Source of the DNA: Hyphomonadaceae bacterium UBA1849
GTDB taxonomy: Bacteria > Pseudomonadota > Alphaproteobacteria > Caulobacterales > Hyphomonadaceae
Reading direction: 5' to 3'
DNA: 64,000 bases
Assembly: GCA_002338565.1 (NCBI GenBank)
Contig: DDIN01000008.1
Coordinates: 1,488,403 to 1,552,402, forward strand
Within the stretch, counting starts at the first letter, position 1. Every line of letters starts with the position of its first letter. Position numbers and translations under genes: made by a program. The notes beneath the pieces are model-generated. The model searched no databases, was not told the origin of the DNA, and saw nothing but the letters and a program-made list of their open reading frames with translations. Below, in pieces: positions 17,465 to 25,958 of the stretch.

Positions 17465-18922
17465 TCAGATGCCGCCGAATGTCAGCGACTTGATTTCCAG
17501 ATAATCATCGAGGCCGTGGTGTGAGCCTTCACGGCCCTGACCGGATTCCTTCACGCCGCCGAACGGAGCCATCTCGTTAGAGATGATGCCCTCATTGATG
17601 CCGACCATGCCGTATTCCAGCGCCTCAGCTACGCGCCAGCAGCGCGCAACATCTTTGGAGTAGAAGTAGGATGCGAGGCCGAATTCTGTGTCATTCGCCA
17701 TGGCGATGGCTTCTTCGTCGGTCTTGAAGGTGAAGACCGGCGCAACAGGGCCGAAAATCTCTTCGGAGAAGACGCGCATTTCGCGGGTCGCTTCTGTCAG
17801 GACCAGCGGGCGCGAATAGCATTCGCCATTCGGTGTGGACGGGCCTTCATGGACTTTCGCGCCTTTTTCGACCGCGTCAGCGACAAACTCTTCAACCGTC
17901 TTGCGGGCTTTGACAGAGACGAGCGGGCCAAGGTCCACACCGTCATCAAGGCCGTTGCCAACTTTGAGTGCGTTGGTGGCTGCAAGGAGTTTCTCAACGA
18001 AAGCATCCTTCACATCTTCATGGACGAGAATACGGTTCGTGCAAACGCAGGTCTGGCCGGCATTGCGGAATTTGGAGGCCATGACGCCTTTGATAGCAAG
18101 GTCGAGGTCTGCGTCGTCAAAGATGATGAAAGGCGCGTTGCCGCCAAGCTCCATGGAGAGACGCTTCAGCGTACCAGAGCACTGCTCGGTCAGCATTTTG
18201 CCGACTTCGGTGGAGCCGGTGAAGGAGAGTTTTTTGACGCTCGGGTTAGAGGTCAGCTCGCCGCCAATTGCGCGTGTATTGCCGCAGACAATGTTCACAA
18301 CGCCAGGCGGGATACCTGCGCGGTCGCAAAGCTCGGCAATTGCCAGCGCAGAGAGTGGCGTTTCAGATGCAGGTTTGCAGACGACTGTGCAGCCCGCAGC
18401 AAGCGCAGGCGCGATCTTGCGTGTCAGCATTGCGTTCGGGAAGTTCCATGGCGTGATGAGCGCCGCAACGCCGACCGGCTGACGGATCACAACAACGCGC
18501 TTGTCCGGGGACGGCTGTGTCATTACCTCGCCATAGACACGCTTTGCTTCCTCAGCGAACCATTCGACATAGTTCGCGCCATAGGCGATCTCGCCCTTAG
18601 CTTCGGCAAGTGGCTTGCCTTGTTCGAGGGTGAGAATACGGCCGAGATCATCCTGATTGGCCATCATCACGTTGAAGAGGTCGCGCAGATATTTGGCGCG
18701 CTCTTTAGGTGTTTTGGCAGCCCATGCAGGTTGCGCGGCTTCGGCAGCTTCAATGGCAGCTTTGGTTTCCGCTTCGCCGCAATATGCGACTTCGGCAATC
18801 AGTTCGCCATTTGCAGGGTTATCGACATTGAAAGTCGAGCCGTCTGCCGCGTCAGTCCATTTGCCGTTGATATAGGCTTTCGTGCACAGAAGTGCCGGGT
18901 CGGAAAGCTTGTGGTCCGTCAT
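17465..18922 (-). CDS. gabD: NAD(P)-dependent succinate-semialdehyde dehydrogenase
   Basis: 485 residues from ATG 18922 (MTDHKLSDPALLCTKAYING) with AGGGAGA upstream. Aldehyde dehydrogenase family: WNFPNAMLTRKIAPALAAGC, glycine motif SFTGSTEVGK, glutamate in MELGGNAPFIIFDDADLD and the catalytic cysteine in NAGQTCVCTNRILV. The overall sequence, including the EYGMVGINEGIISNEMAPFG tail, is GabD-like, pointing to oxidation of succinate semialdehyde to succinate. It lies 87 bases downstream of an iron alcohol dehydrogenase, which would supply the aldehyde. Assignment within the large family is strong but not exclusive. Confidence 0.9.
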   Translation of the reverse strand: MTDHKLSDPALLCTKAYINGKWTDAADGSTFNVDNPANGELIAEVAYCGEAETKAAIEAAEAAQPAWAAKTPKERAKYLRDLFNVMMANQDDLGRILTLEQGKPLAEAKGEIAYGANYVEWFAEEAKRVYGEVMTQPSPDKRVVVIRQPVGVAALITPWNFPNAMLTRKIAPALAAGCTVVCKPASETPLSALAIAELCDRAGIPPGVVNIVCGNTRAIGGELTSNPSVKKLSFTGSTEVGKMLTEQCSGTLKRLSMELGGNAPFIIFDDADLDLAIKGVMASKFRNAGQTCVCTNRILVHEDVKDAFVEKLLAATNALKVGNGLDDGVDLGPLVSVKARKTVEEFVADAVEKGAKVHEGPSTPNGECYSRPLVLTEATREMRVFSEEIFGPVAPVFTFKTDEEAIAMANDTEFGLASYFYSKDVARCWRVAEALEYGMVGINEGIISNEMAPFGGVKESGQGREGSHHGLDDYLEIKSLTFGGI

Positions 18923-19009
18923 CCCTGAAATTCTCCCTGAGTCCCGTATTCGGAATAGTGTGAGGTCATTCAATGGACGCTGCGAAGCGCCCATTGTTCC
19001 CGTATTATT

Positions 19010-20164
19010 CTAGTAAGCCGCTTCGTAGATGTCGCGCGCATCACTTTGGGTCACTTCGCGCGGATTGTTCTTCAGAAGACGGGTCTGGCCCATGGCTTCT
19101 TCTGCGAGCAGATCGAGGTCGTTCGCCAGAACACCGGCATCGCGCATGCGCGGTGGCAGGCCGACATCAAGGCTCAGCTGCTCAAGCTGGTCCGCAAACC
19201 AGAGGGCTGTCTTCTCGTCAGAGCCTGTCGGGACATTGTCAAAACAGATCGGCGCGAGTTCAGCATAGAGGCTTGCTGCATTCGGTGCGTTAAAGCGCAG
19301 GACGTGTGGCAGAAGCAGCGCGTTCGATGTGCCATGCGCGATGTGATAGCGCGCGCCCAGCGGATAGGCGAGGGCGTGAACCGCCGCCACGGGCGCGTTG
19401 GCAAAGGCTTGTCCGGCAAGGCAGGCGCCGAACAGCATGTTCTGACGTGCAGCGAGGTTTGAACCGTCTGCGATGACCGGCTTCAGGTTCTTCGACAGAA
19501 GCTCAAGCGCTTTCTGGGCGAGCATGTCCGAGTATGGGTTTTTAAGGTGAATTGACGTGTAGGCCTCAATCGCGTGGACCATTGCATCAACGCCGGTTGC
19601 GGCTGTCACGATAGGGGGCAGGCCGAGCGTGAGTTCCGCGTCGAGCAGGGCGACATCCGGATAGAGCTGGTTCGCGACAACGCCCGCTTTTGTGTTCGGG
19701 CCGGTGGTCACGATGGCAACGGCTGTGACCTCAGAGCCTGTGCCTGCTGTCGTCGGGACCAGGATGAGCGGTGCGCGCTCGCCCTTCGCCATGCCAACGC
19801 CGTAAATGTCTTCAAGCTTTTCACCGGAACGCAGGAGCAGGGCGGCAATCTTTGCGGCATCCATGGATGATCCGCCACCAAAGCCGATAATGCCGTCCGC
19901 GTTATGCGTCTTAGCCGCTTCCAGAGTTTCCATAATGGTTTCGACCGGCGGGTCGGCCACAATGTCGGTATAGAGCGCATAAGACGTGCCTGAGGCATCA
20001 AGTGATGCCGTCAGCTTCTCAAGAAGGCCAGCCTTCACAATACCCGGATCCGTTACCACCAGCGGGCGTTCAAAGCCGAGGCGCGTGCAAATCTCTCCAA
20101 GGCGTTTGATCGAGCCCGGCTCGTTAATGATGGAACGGGTGGTGTTGAATTCAAAAGACGTCAT
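19010..20164 (-). CDS. Iron-containing alcohol dehydrogenase, possibly 4-hydroxybutyrate dehydrogenase
   Basis: 384-residue group III alcohol dehydrogenase. The NAD site has IIGFGGGSSMDAAKIAALL, and the metal-binding region spans TGVDAMVHAIEAYTS with HALAYPLGARYHIAHGTSNA. PTTAGTGSEVTAVAIVT is also typical. Pairing with a succinate-semialdehyde dehydrogenase on the same strand suggests the substrate is 4-hydroxybutyrate or another omega-hydroxy acid; that is inference from context. Divergent from a nitroreductase, with about 230 bases between them that must hold both promoters. Confidence 0.85.
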   Translation of the reverse strand: MTSFEFNTTRSIINEPGSIKRLGEICTRLGFERPLVVTDPGIVKAGLLEKLTASLDASGTSYALYTDIVADPPVETIMETLEAAKTHNADGIIGFGGGSSMDAAKIAALLLRSGEKLEDIYGVGMAKGERAPLILVPTTAGTGSEVTAVAIVTTGPNTKAGVVANQLYPDVALLDAELTLGLPPIVTAATGVDAMVHAIEAYTSIHLKNPYSDMLAQKALELLSKNLKPVIADGSNLAARQNMLFGACLAGQAFANAPVAAVHALAYPLGARYHIAHGTSNALLLPHVLRFNAPNAASLYAELAPICFDNVPTGSDEKTALWFADQLEQLSLDVGLPPRMRDAGVLANDLDLLAEEAMGQTRLLKNNPREVTQSDARDIYEAAY

Positions 20165-20397
20165 TTGGGCGTTTCCAGGTCCTTGCTCACTGACATGAGC
20201 TGAGTTTTGTGCCGGTTGATCCGGCGTTCATTTGGCTTTGGTGTATCTGACTACACTTTACTTGAAAAGATCAGTTCGAAACTTAGGAACGTTTTGACAC
20301 GATCTGAAATCAATTGCGACCTGACGCTAGGGGAAGGATTGGAAATTTGTGTCACCCGTGCTCAGACTTCGCTCAAACAAAGTCACGGGGAAGAAAC

Positions 20398-21072
20398 ATG
20401 GAATATGATGAGGTCATCAACGGTCGACGCAGCATTCGCGGATATCTTGATAAGCCCGTTCCGAAAGAGGTGATCAAAGAGGTTCTGGAACTCGCCATTC
20501 GCGCGCCATCCTCAATGAACACCCAGCCATGGCATTTTTATGTGATTGGCGGCGACGTTCTGAACCGCATACGTACAGGCAATGTCGAGCGCAATATGGC
20601 GGGTGTGCCTGACAGCCGCGAATTCCGTGGCGGCGACAAATATCAGGGCGTGCACCGAGACCGTCAGGTCGAGATTGCTGTCCAGCTGTTCGAAGCCATG
20701 GGTATTGAGCGCCATGACAAGGAAAAGCGCATGGACTGGATTTTGCGCGGTTTCCGCCAGTTTGATGCGCCGGTCTCCGTCATCATCACCTTCGATAAAG
20801 AGGTTGAGGGCAACGACATCACCACGTTTGACTGCGGCGCGGTCTGTAATGGTATTGTGAATGCGGCATGGTCTCGTGGGCTTGGCTGCGTGATCAACTC
20901 GCAGGGTATTATGCAAAGCCCTGTCGTTCGCGAAGAAGCGGGCATTCCGGATGATCAGGTCATCATGATGGCGATTGCTATGGGCTGGCCGGATGAAACC
21001 TTCCCTGCGAATGCGGTCGTTTCCCGCCGCAAAACTGTCGATGATGCTGCGGTGTTTGTCGGGTTTGATTAA
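20398..21072 (+). CDS. Nitroreductase family flavoprotein
   Basis: 224 residues from ATG 20398 (GGGGAAG upstream): MEYDEVINGRRSIRGYLDKP is the typical FMN-binding start, followed by LELAIRAPSSMNTQPWHFYV and the C-terminal VVSRRKTVDD. It uses NAD(P)H and FMN to reduce nitro groups, quinones or enones. It is a longer variant with an insert around residues 55-120 (RGGDKYQGVHRDRQVEIAVQ). The physiological substrate is unknown. It is divergent from the alcohol dehydrogenase and might share control with it. Confidence 0.88.
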   Translation: MEYDEVINGRRSIRGYLDKPVPKEVIKEVLELAIRAPSSMNTQPWHFYVIGGDVLNRIRTGNVERNMAGVPDSREFRGGDKYQGVHRDRQVEIAVQLFEAMGIERHDKEKRMDWILRGFRQFDAPVSVIITFDKEVEGNDITTFDCGAVCNGIVNAAWSRGLGCVINSQGIMQSPVVREEAGIPDDQVIMMAIAMGWPDETFPANAVVSRRKTVDDAAVFVGFD

Positions 21073-21218
21073 CCCTAACATTTACCTTTTGAACTGTTCT
21101 GATTTTGGCAGAAGGATTCAAACGGACATTCAAGGTTTGCCGCTAGTCTGGGGTGAAAGCGTTTAAAGAGTCCGGCCAGAAAGAGCCGGACGGCGCAGCC
21201 AAAGACCAGAAAGGTAGC

Positions 21219-22058
21219 GTGACCGACATGTCGATCAGCGTGAATACCAATTCGAGCTCTATGACGACTGTTCGCAGCCTGAATAAGTCCGACAGGGATT
21301 TGCAGCAGGTTGAAAGCCGGATGAATACCGGCCTCAAAGTCAATAGCGCCAAAGACAATGGTGCCATCTATGCCATGGCGCAGACACTGCGGGCCGATAT
21401 TTCGGGCCTTGGCGCCGTGCGCAATTCACTCGATATCGCGGTTGCTGTCGGTGATGTTGCTTTGACAGCGACCGAAGCACTGACTGATCTTATCTCTGAA
21501 ATGCAGGAAAAGGCACTCGCGGCAGCTGACCCGGGCCTTGATGATCGGAGCAGGGGCATCCTCAATGAGGATTTTATCAAGTTGCGCGACCAGATGGAAA
21601 CCATCGTGAACAATGCGGGCTTCAACGATTTCAATCTGATTGATGGCAGTACGACGAATATGCGGCCGATAACGGACGCAAAGGGTGGTAAGGAAATTTC
21701 GGTTCCGGGCTATGACCTGAAGCCGGGCGGCGCCGATACCGATATGATCCCGAGCATGGTGATTGATCCGCTACAGGACGCAAAGGATTCCCTGTCGCGC
21801 ATCGAGTCGACGCTCGAAAAGCATCATGAGGTCATGAATATTCTGGGTGGGCGTATTCGTACGATGGATACAATGCGCACGCTTGTTATCAAGACGGCAG
21901 ATGTGCTTAGCAATAATCTTGGAACACTGGTCGATGCTGATCTCGGCAGAGAGGCAGCAAAACTGCAGGCCGAGCAGACGAAACGCGATTTGCGTGTCCA
22001 GTCCCTCAATATTGCCAACCAGCTTCCTACCTACGCGACACAGCTTTTCGACGAATAG
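21219..22058 (+). CDS. Flagellin (orphan copy)
   Basis: About 279 residues, filament subunit. The start is likely GTG 21219 (AAAGG upstream) or ATG 21228, giving MSISVNTNSSSMTTVRSLNK. N-terminal D0/D1 helices include MNTGLKVNSAKDNGAIYAMA and ADISGLGAVRNSLDIAVAVG. The C-terminal helices include QDAKDSLSRIESTLEKHHEV and end LNIANQLPTYATQLFDE. The middle variable domain is short. It matches alphaproteobacterial flagellins. No other flagellar gene is in the window, so it is an isolated copy. A reading from ATG 21153 is possible but adds an unconserved 25 residues. Confidence 0.9.
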   Translation: MTDMSISVNTNSSSMTTVRSLNKSDRDLQQVESRMNTGLKVNSAKDNGAIYAMAQTLRADISGLGAVRNSLDIAVAVGDVALTATEALTDLISEMQEKALAAADPGLDDRSRGILNEDFIKLRDQMETIVNNAGFNDFNLIDGSTTNMRPITDAKGGKEISVPGYDLKPGGADTDMIPSMVIDPLQDAKDSLSRIESTLEKHHEVMNILGGRIRTMDTMRTLVIKTADVLSNNLGTLVDADLGREAAKLQAEQTKRDLRVQSLNIANQLPTYATQLFDE

Positions 22059-22086
22059 TCGAAGGGCTGACGGGTAGAGGAGAGCG

Positions 22087-22114
22087 GTCCGGGCGGGACT
22101 GTTCCCGCCCGGAC
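22087..22114. terminator. GC-rich 12-bp hairpin between convergent flagellin and yceI genes
   Basis: Perfect arms GTCCGGGCGGGA (22087-22098) and TCCCGCCCGGAC (22103-22114) with a 4-base loop. No clear T-run follows on the plus strand, but the position after two convergent stops fits termination. Confidence 0.65.
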
Positions 22115-22121
22115 TGATATC

Positions 22122-22724
22122 TTATTCCGCTGGAACGATGAGTTCGAGCTGGATGTTCAGTTCAACTTCGTCAGAAACGTATGGCGTGTAAGCGCCTACG
22201 CCAAAGTCTGAGCGAAGGATTTCACCGCTTGCAGAAACGCCAAGTGCTGGCACGCCCATCATCGGGTGGTCGCCCTGGAAGTTCAGCGTGACGTCAAACG
22301 TGACCGGCTGAGTAACGCCGTGAATGGTCAGGTCACCTGTCATTGTGCCTTTTGTGTCGTCTTCTTCGCTGACACTCAGTTCAGTCGCAACAAAGTGTGC
22401 TGTCGCAAACTCTTCGAAGTTGAAGAAGTCGCTGCTGGAGAGGTGGGTGTAAAACTCTTCGCCGCCCGTGTTTGTGTCGAGCGCGAGCATATCGATTGTG
22501 ACGTCGATTACGGATGCTTCCGGATCTTCCAGATCAATGTCGAATGTGCCGTTGATCGCAGGGAATTCGAGGCCCTGATGGGAGAGGCCAAGGTGGGTAT
22601 ATGTCGCGCGGACATATGAGTGTGTTGGCTCTGCCTGATATGAAACGACCTCAGCCTGAGCTGGAAGAAGGAATGCCGCACCTGCAACTGCAGACGCGAG
22701 AAGTGTACGCGTAAATTTAGTCAT
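22122..22724 (-). CDS. YceI family periplasmic protein
   Basis: 200 residues with a signal peptide (MTKFTRTLLASAVAGAAFLL, cleavage near PAQA). It is a lipocalin-like YceI barrel: YQAEPTHSYVRATYTHLGLS, then EFPAINGTFDIDLEDPEAS and MTGDLTIHGVTQPVTFDVTL, ending in the typical FGVGAYTPYVSDEVELNIQL. YceI proteins bind isoprenoid-type lipids; this is family knowledge, and the ligand here is unknown. Monocistronic. Confidence 0.93.
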   Translation of the reverse strand: MTKFTRTLLASAVAGAAFLLPAQAEVVSYQAEPTHSYVRATYTHLGLSHQGLEFPAINGTFDIDLEDPEASVIDVTIDMLALDTNTGGEEFYTHLSSSDFFNFEEFATAHFVATELSVSEEDDTKGTMTGDLTIHGVTQPVTFDVTLNFQGDHPMMGVPALGVSASGEILRSDFGVGAYTPYVSDEVELNIQLELIVPAE

Positions 22725-22839
22725 GATCTGTCCTTTCCGTCCTGTGACGCAAACACAAAGATAGAGTGGTTATTGCAGGCTTTAAGTCCGCACTTTCGGG
22801 TAACTATGGGGATTTTTTCTTGCGAGGTGTGCGGAGTGA

Positions 22840-23565
22840 GTGTATCGGCGCTCACCTTTTGTTTGTTTGGGCCTTACGCGTTTGAACACAGCCGAATTAC
22901 CGGTCCCGCCTCATGGGTGGAACTGGATCAACCAGCTCGCGGACACAGGATGGGTCGTAACCCGTACCGTCGTGCCTCCCGAGTTATCACGTGCCTTGCG
23001 TGTTGAAGCTGAAACGCTCCATAGCGAAGCCATGCTTGAACGGGCCGGCATCGGGCGTGCGGGTGATCACACGATCAAATCTGACATTCGCCGCGATAAA
23101 ACGCGTTGGCTTAGCCGCGATGAAGAGGTTCAGGCACGCTATCTGGACGTGATGGAAATGGTCCGTCTTGCCGTGAACGAGGCGCTCTATCTCGGCCTGT
23201 TTTCATACGAAGCCCATTTTGCTGTGTATGAGCCGGGCGCGTTTTACAAGCGCCATATGGATTCGTTCAAAGGTGCGCGTAACCGTGTGCTCTCAACCGT
23301 GTTCTATCTGAATGAGGACTGGGACGAGACAGATGGCGGCGCCTTGGCGATCTTTGATCGTGAAGAGGTAGAGAATGCCGTCGAGCTGGTTCTGCCAGAG
23401 CTCGGCACGCTGGTTATTTTCCTAAGTGAAGATATCCCGCATGAAGTCCTGCCCGCTATGCGCGACCGCTACTCCATTGCGGGCTGGTTCCGCGTGAATG
23501 ACCGCGGCATCGCGCCGAGCCTTCAGGCCGTGCAGGCAACGACGCCGGTCAATCCGGATATCTGA
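22840..23565 (+). CDS. 2-oxoglutarate/Fe(II)-dependent oxygenase (prolyl 4-hydroxylase-like)
   Basis: 241 residues from a GTG at 22840 (GGAG just upstream); a TTG inside the first 20 codons is an alternative. The double-stranded beta-helix core carries the iron ligands in KRHMDSF (His, Asp) and EDIPHEVLPA (distal His), with the oxoglutarate-binding Arg in MRDRYSIAGWF. The VYEPGAFYKRHMD and STVFYLNEDW segments are typical of the prolyl hydroxylase domain group. The substrate may be a protein proline residue, but this is only family inference. A terminator follows. Confidence 0.82.
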   Translation: MYRRSPFVCLGLTRLNTAELPVPPHGWNWINQLADTGWVVTRTVVPPELSRALRVEAETLHSEAMLERAGIGRAGDHTIKSDIRRDKTRWLSRDEEVQARYLDVMEMVRLAVNEALYLGLFSYEAHFAVYEPGAFYKRHMDSFKGARNRVLSTVFYLNEDWDETDGGALAIFDREEVENAVELVLPELGTLVIFLSEDIPHEVLPAMRDRYSIAGWFRVNDRGIAPSLQAVQATTPVNPDI

Positions 23566-23571
23566 TATAAG

Positions 23572-23594
23572 AAAGGCCGGTCAGTCCGGCCTTT
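23572..23594. terminator. Bidirectional terminator
   Basis: AAAGGCCGG (23572-23580), loop TCAGT, CCGGCCTTT (23586-23594). Lies between the convergent oxygenase and the secreted-protein gene. Confidence 0.8.
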
Positions 23595-23599
23595 GTCGC

Positions 23600-24025
23600 T
23601 TACTGGTTCAGCGCTTCGCCAAACAGCATTTCTTCAGGATCACCAAAACAGACGCCAGCCGTCAGGACGATGTCAGACGGGTAGCCGGTAGAGGTGAAGA
23701 TCATTTGCGCCCGGCCCCAATAGGCAGAGGTTTCGCCCGTTTCAGGGTCCTGAACGGAGATGCTGCACGGTTCGGTGCCGAATGAAGAGGAGCTGATCCA
23801 GACGCCATCATGCATGCTGCGGTTGTCATAATTTCCTGCAAGCCCAGGGAAGATCATGCGGATCATCGTGTTGCCAACCGGCGCGCCGATAATGGCTTCA
23901 CCTGTTTCCAGCTCGGATAGAAAGACGATATTGCCTTCATCAGATGACCAGACTTCATCTGCGTGAGCCGCGCCTGCAAGGCCAAACGCTGATGCTGCGA
24001 TTAGTGCAGTTTTGATAGCCTTCAT
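23600..24025 (-). CDS. Secreted protein of unknown function
   Basis: 141 residues from ATG 24025 (GGAAGGAAG upstream) with a signal peptide (MKAIKTALIAASAFGLAGAA, cleavage after HADE region). The mature part is beta-rich with two cysteines (GTEPCSISVQD and TAGVCFGDPEE) that could form a disulfide. A longer reading from 24094 is rejected because it hides the signal sequence. No family recognised; a paralog-like relation to other small secreted proteins here is not evident. Confidence 0.7.
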   Translation of the reverse strand: MKAIKTALIAASAFGLAGAAHADEVWSSDEGNIVFLSELETGEAIIGAPVGNTMIRMIFPGLAGNYDNRSMHDGVWISSSSFGTEPCSISVQDPETGETSAYWGRAQMIFTSTGYPSDIVLTAGVCFGDPEEMLFGEALNQ

Positions 24026-24138
24026 TTCAAACTTCCTTCCCGATTGTTTGTTGGCCGGTGGTCGCTTGCGTCCGGCAGTTCGCGAGCGTTCCACGCCGAC
24101 CGACCTGCGCGCAAGCCCTTCAGGTTAAAATGCGCAGT

Positions 24139-25662
24139 CTATTTCACCTCGGGTGTCCAGCCATTGAGAATGAAGGTCGGGTCGGAATAGTTGGCGATCA
24201 GCTCTGCGTCTGTTTCTGCATCAAGCACACGAACGAGGGGATGGCGCTCTGACATGTCGACTGGATTGCCCTCCATATCCATGGTGTTGAATTCCCAGAG
24301 GTGGATGTTTTCCCAGCTGAACTCAGCGTGCTCTTCTTCAACCGGCCCCCAGCCTTCCGGTGGAATGCCATCCGTGCGGGTGTTGATCAGAACCATTTCG
24401 GCAAACGGGAAGTTGGACCTCTCATGACGCGGACCCTCGCGCGGACCATTAAAGGGCAGGCGGGCCAGCACACCGCGCGTCTTCTGTCCCTCAGGGTTAT
24501 CCTCGGTGACAGACCAGGGCAGAGGCTGATCCAGATAAATCATCTCTGAATCGACGAAAATGTTGCCATGCTGGCCTTCAGGGGTGCGGGTCCATGTGAA
24601 CGGGCCAACCGATTTGATGGTGCAGCGCAGGCAGAACAGCGTCGCATATCCGAGGATGGTGTCGCCGTCCCCGATCAGCTCTGAATCCTGCATATATATG
24701 GAGCCATATGTGGTGAGCGCATCGCCTGAGCCATTGAGCTGCATGTTATCGATGATGACGCGGTCGCCGCGCACCAGCAGCGCTTCTGCCTGACCAATGA
24801 AATCATTCTGAACGGTGAAATCTGAAAGCTGTATGTCGCTGACTTCATGCAGTTGAAAGGCAGGGCGGCGGGATGGATTCCCGCGCGGCGGGTTAAAGGC
24901 GGAATTGTTCGGATAGCGCACGACAACGCCGTCACGGCTCTCGCCGCGCAGAATAATGTCTGACTTACCGTTCAGGAAAACCAGCTCGTCATAGCGTCCA
25001 TTGCGGATGAATAGCTCAAAAGGCTCAGTGCTTGTCGCCGGCGCAAAGTCGAGAGCGCCCTGAACCGTTACAAAATCGCCCGACCCGTCACTGGCGACGG
25101 TTATGCGACCATTACTAGCGTCTGGCGGGGCGTCCCGTGTCGTGAAACTCCATTCAAAGTCTGTGTCATTGAAGCCGAAAACGTCGCCATCCACATGCAC
25201 GTTATAGGTCTCGCCATAGTCCAACGCGCCGTTGTGCGGCGTGATGATGGCGGTGGTCTCGAAGGCCAATACCGGGTGGTAGTGGAAGTCCACGCCCTGA
25301 AGCGTGTTCACCTGATAGTCCGACATGACCGACTCGCGGCCGAGGCGAACCCTGTCCTCCTGAGTTGCGCCCGACATACGCCCGTCCGGGAAAGGGCCGA
25401 AAGGTATAGAAAAGTCGATCCGGTCTACGATGTCGCCGGTTTCTGCATCGGTGATTTCTATCACGCCTTCAGAGTGGATGGTGAGCGTATCGGGAAATGT
25501 GATGCGAAGCGGGGTATCCGGGCTGATACCGGTGTCATTATCGGCTGGAAAGAAAATCGCACCTGGCGCGGCAGCGGCCTCCGGCGCTGGTGTGTTCTGC
25601 GAACAGGCAATCAGCGCCAGTGATCCTGACGCGATAAGGGTCGCTGTTTTCATGATTTTCAT
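24139..25662 (-). CDS. Pectinesterase-like lipoprotein with N-terminal Ig-like (Big_5) domain
   Basis: 507 residues from ATG 25662 (GGTGAGGAT upstream). The lipobox is LIAC in MKIMKTATLIASGSLALIAC. A Big_5-type domain (about 35-165, FFPADNDTGISPDTPLRITF) is followed by a right-handed beta-helix typical of carbohydrate esterase family 8 (GRITVASDGSGDFVTVQGAL; IILRGESRDGVVVRYPNN; FQLHEVSDIQLSDFTVQND). The region equivalent to the active-site aspartates reads GDGDTILGYATLFCLRC, so the motifs are diverged and activity on pectin is uncertain. Surface anchoring suggests polysaccharide processing. No other pectin genes are nearby. Confidence 0.8.
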   Translation of the reverse strand: MKIMKTATLIASGSLALIACSQNTPAPEAAAAPGAIFFPADNDTGISPDTPLRITFPDTLTIHSEGVIEITDAETGDIVDRIDFSIPFGPFPDGRMSGATQEDRVRLGRESVMSDYQVNTLQGVDFHYHPVLAFETTAIITPHNGALDYGETYNVHVDGDVFGFNDTDFEWSFTTRDAPPDASNGRITVASDGSGDFVTVQGALDFAPATSTEPFELFIRNGRYDELVFLNGKSDIILRGESRDGVVVRYPNNSAFNPPRGNPSRRPAFQLHEVSDIQLSDFTVQNDFIGQAEALLVRGDRVIIDNMQLNGSGDALTTYGSIYMQDSELIGDGDTILGYATLFCLRCTIKSVGPFTWTRTPEGQHGNIFVDSEMIYLDQPLPWSVTEDNPEGQKTRGVLARLPFNGPREGPRHERSNFPFAEMVLINTRTDGIPPEGWGPVEEEHAEFSWENIHLWEFNTMDMEGNPVDMSERHPLVRVLDAETDAELIANYSDPTFILNGWTPEVK

Positions 25663-25765
25663 CGCTATATCCTCACCCTGTTTTTTCGCAGACTGACAGA
25701 TGAGGAAGCCTGCGCGCAAGCTCGAATTTAACGCGTTTAGTCTCTTCGGGCGGAATCGCGGGTTT

Positions 25766-25795
25766 GGAATAATATTCCGAAATGGCGTACCATTT
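25766..25795. promoter_or_regulatory. Two adjacent inverted repeats, possible operator
   Basis: GGAAT-aat-ATTCC (25766-25778) and AAATGG-cgta-CCATTT (25780-25795) lie about 110 bases upstream of the pectinesterase-like gene and 165 bases upstream of the FAD monooxygenase, which are divergent. The second resembles LacI-type operators in form only. The rest of the roughly 300-base gap shows no gene. Confidence 0.35.
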
Positions 25796-25958
25796 TGTAA
25801 GTTATAGCATCTTCATTGCGTCAAATGGCATGTGGCGGAAACGAAACGTTGCGCTGGTTTTGTGTCGCGCCGGAGTACAAAGTTGGTGTTGGACGCTTGC
25901 ATGTCGCGCTTATGCAGAGCCATAAGCGGAGTTAAGAGACCCCGTGGGAGCGATAATT

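Noticed and set aside
17849..18928. 359-residue plus-strand ORF opposite the semialdehyde dehydrogenase
   Set aside because: It lies wholly antisense to a gene with clear catalytic motifs, and its translation is rich in Arg, Cys and His without any recognisable motif.
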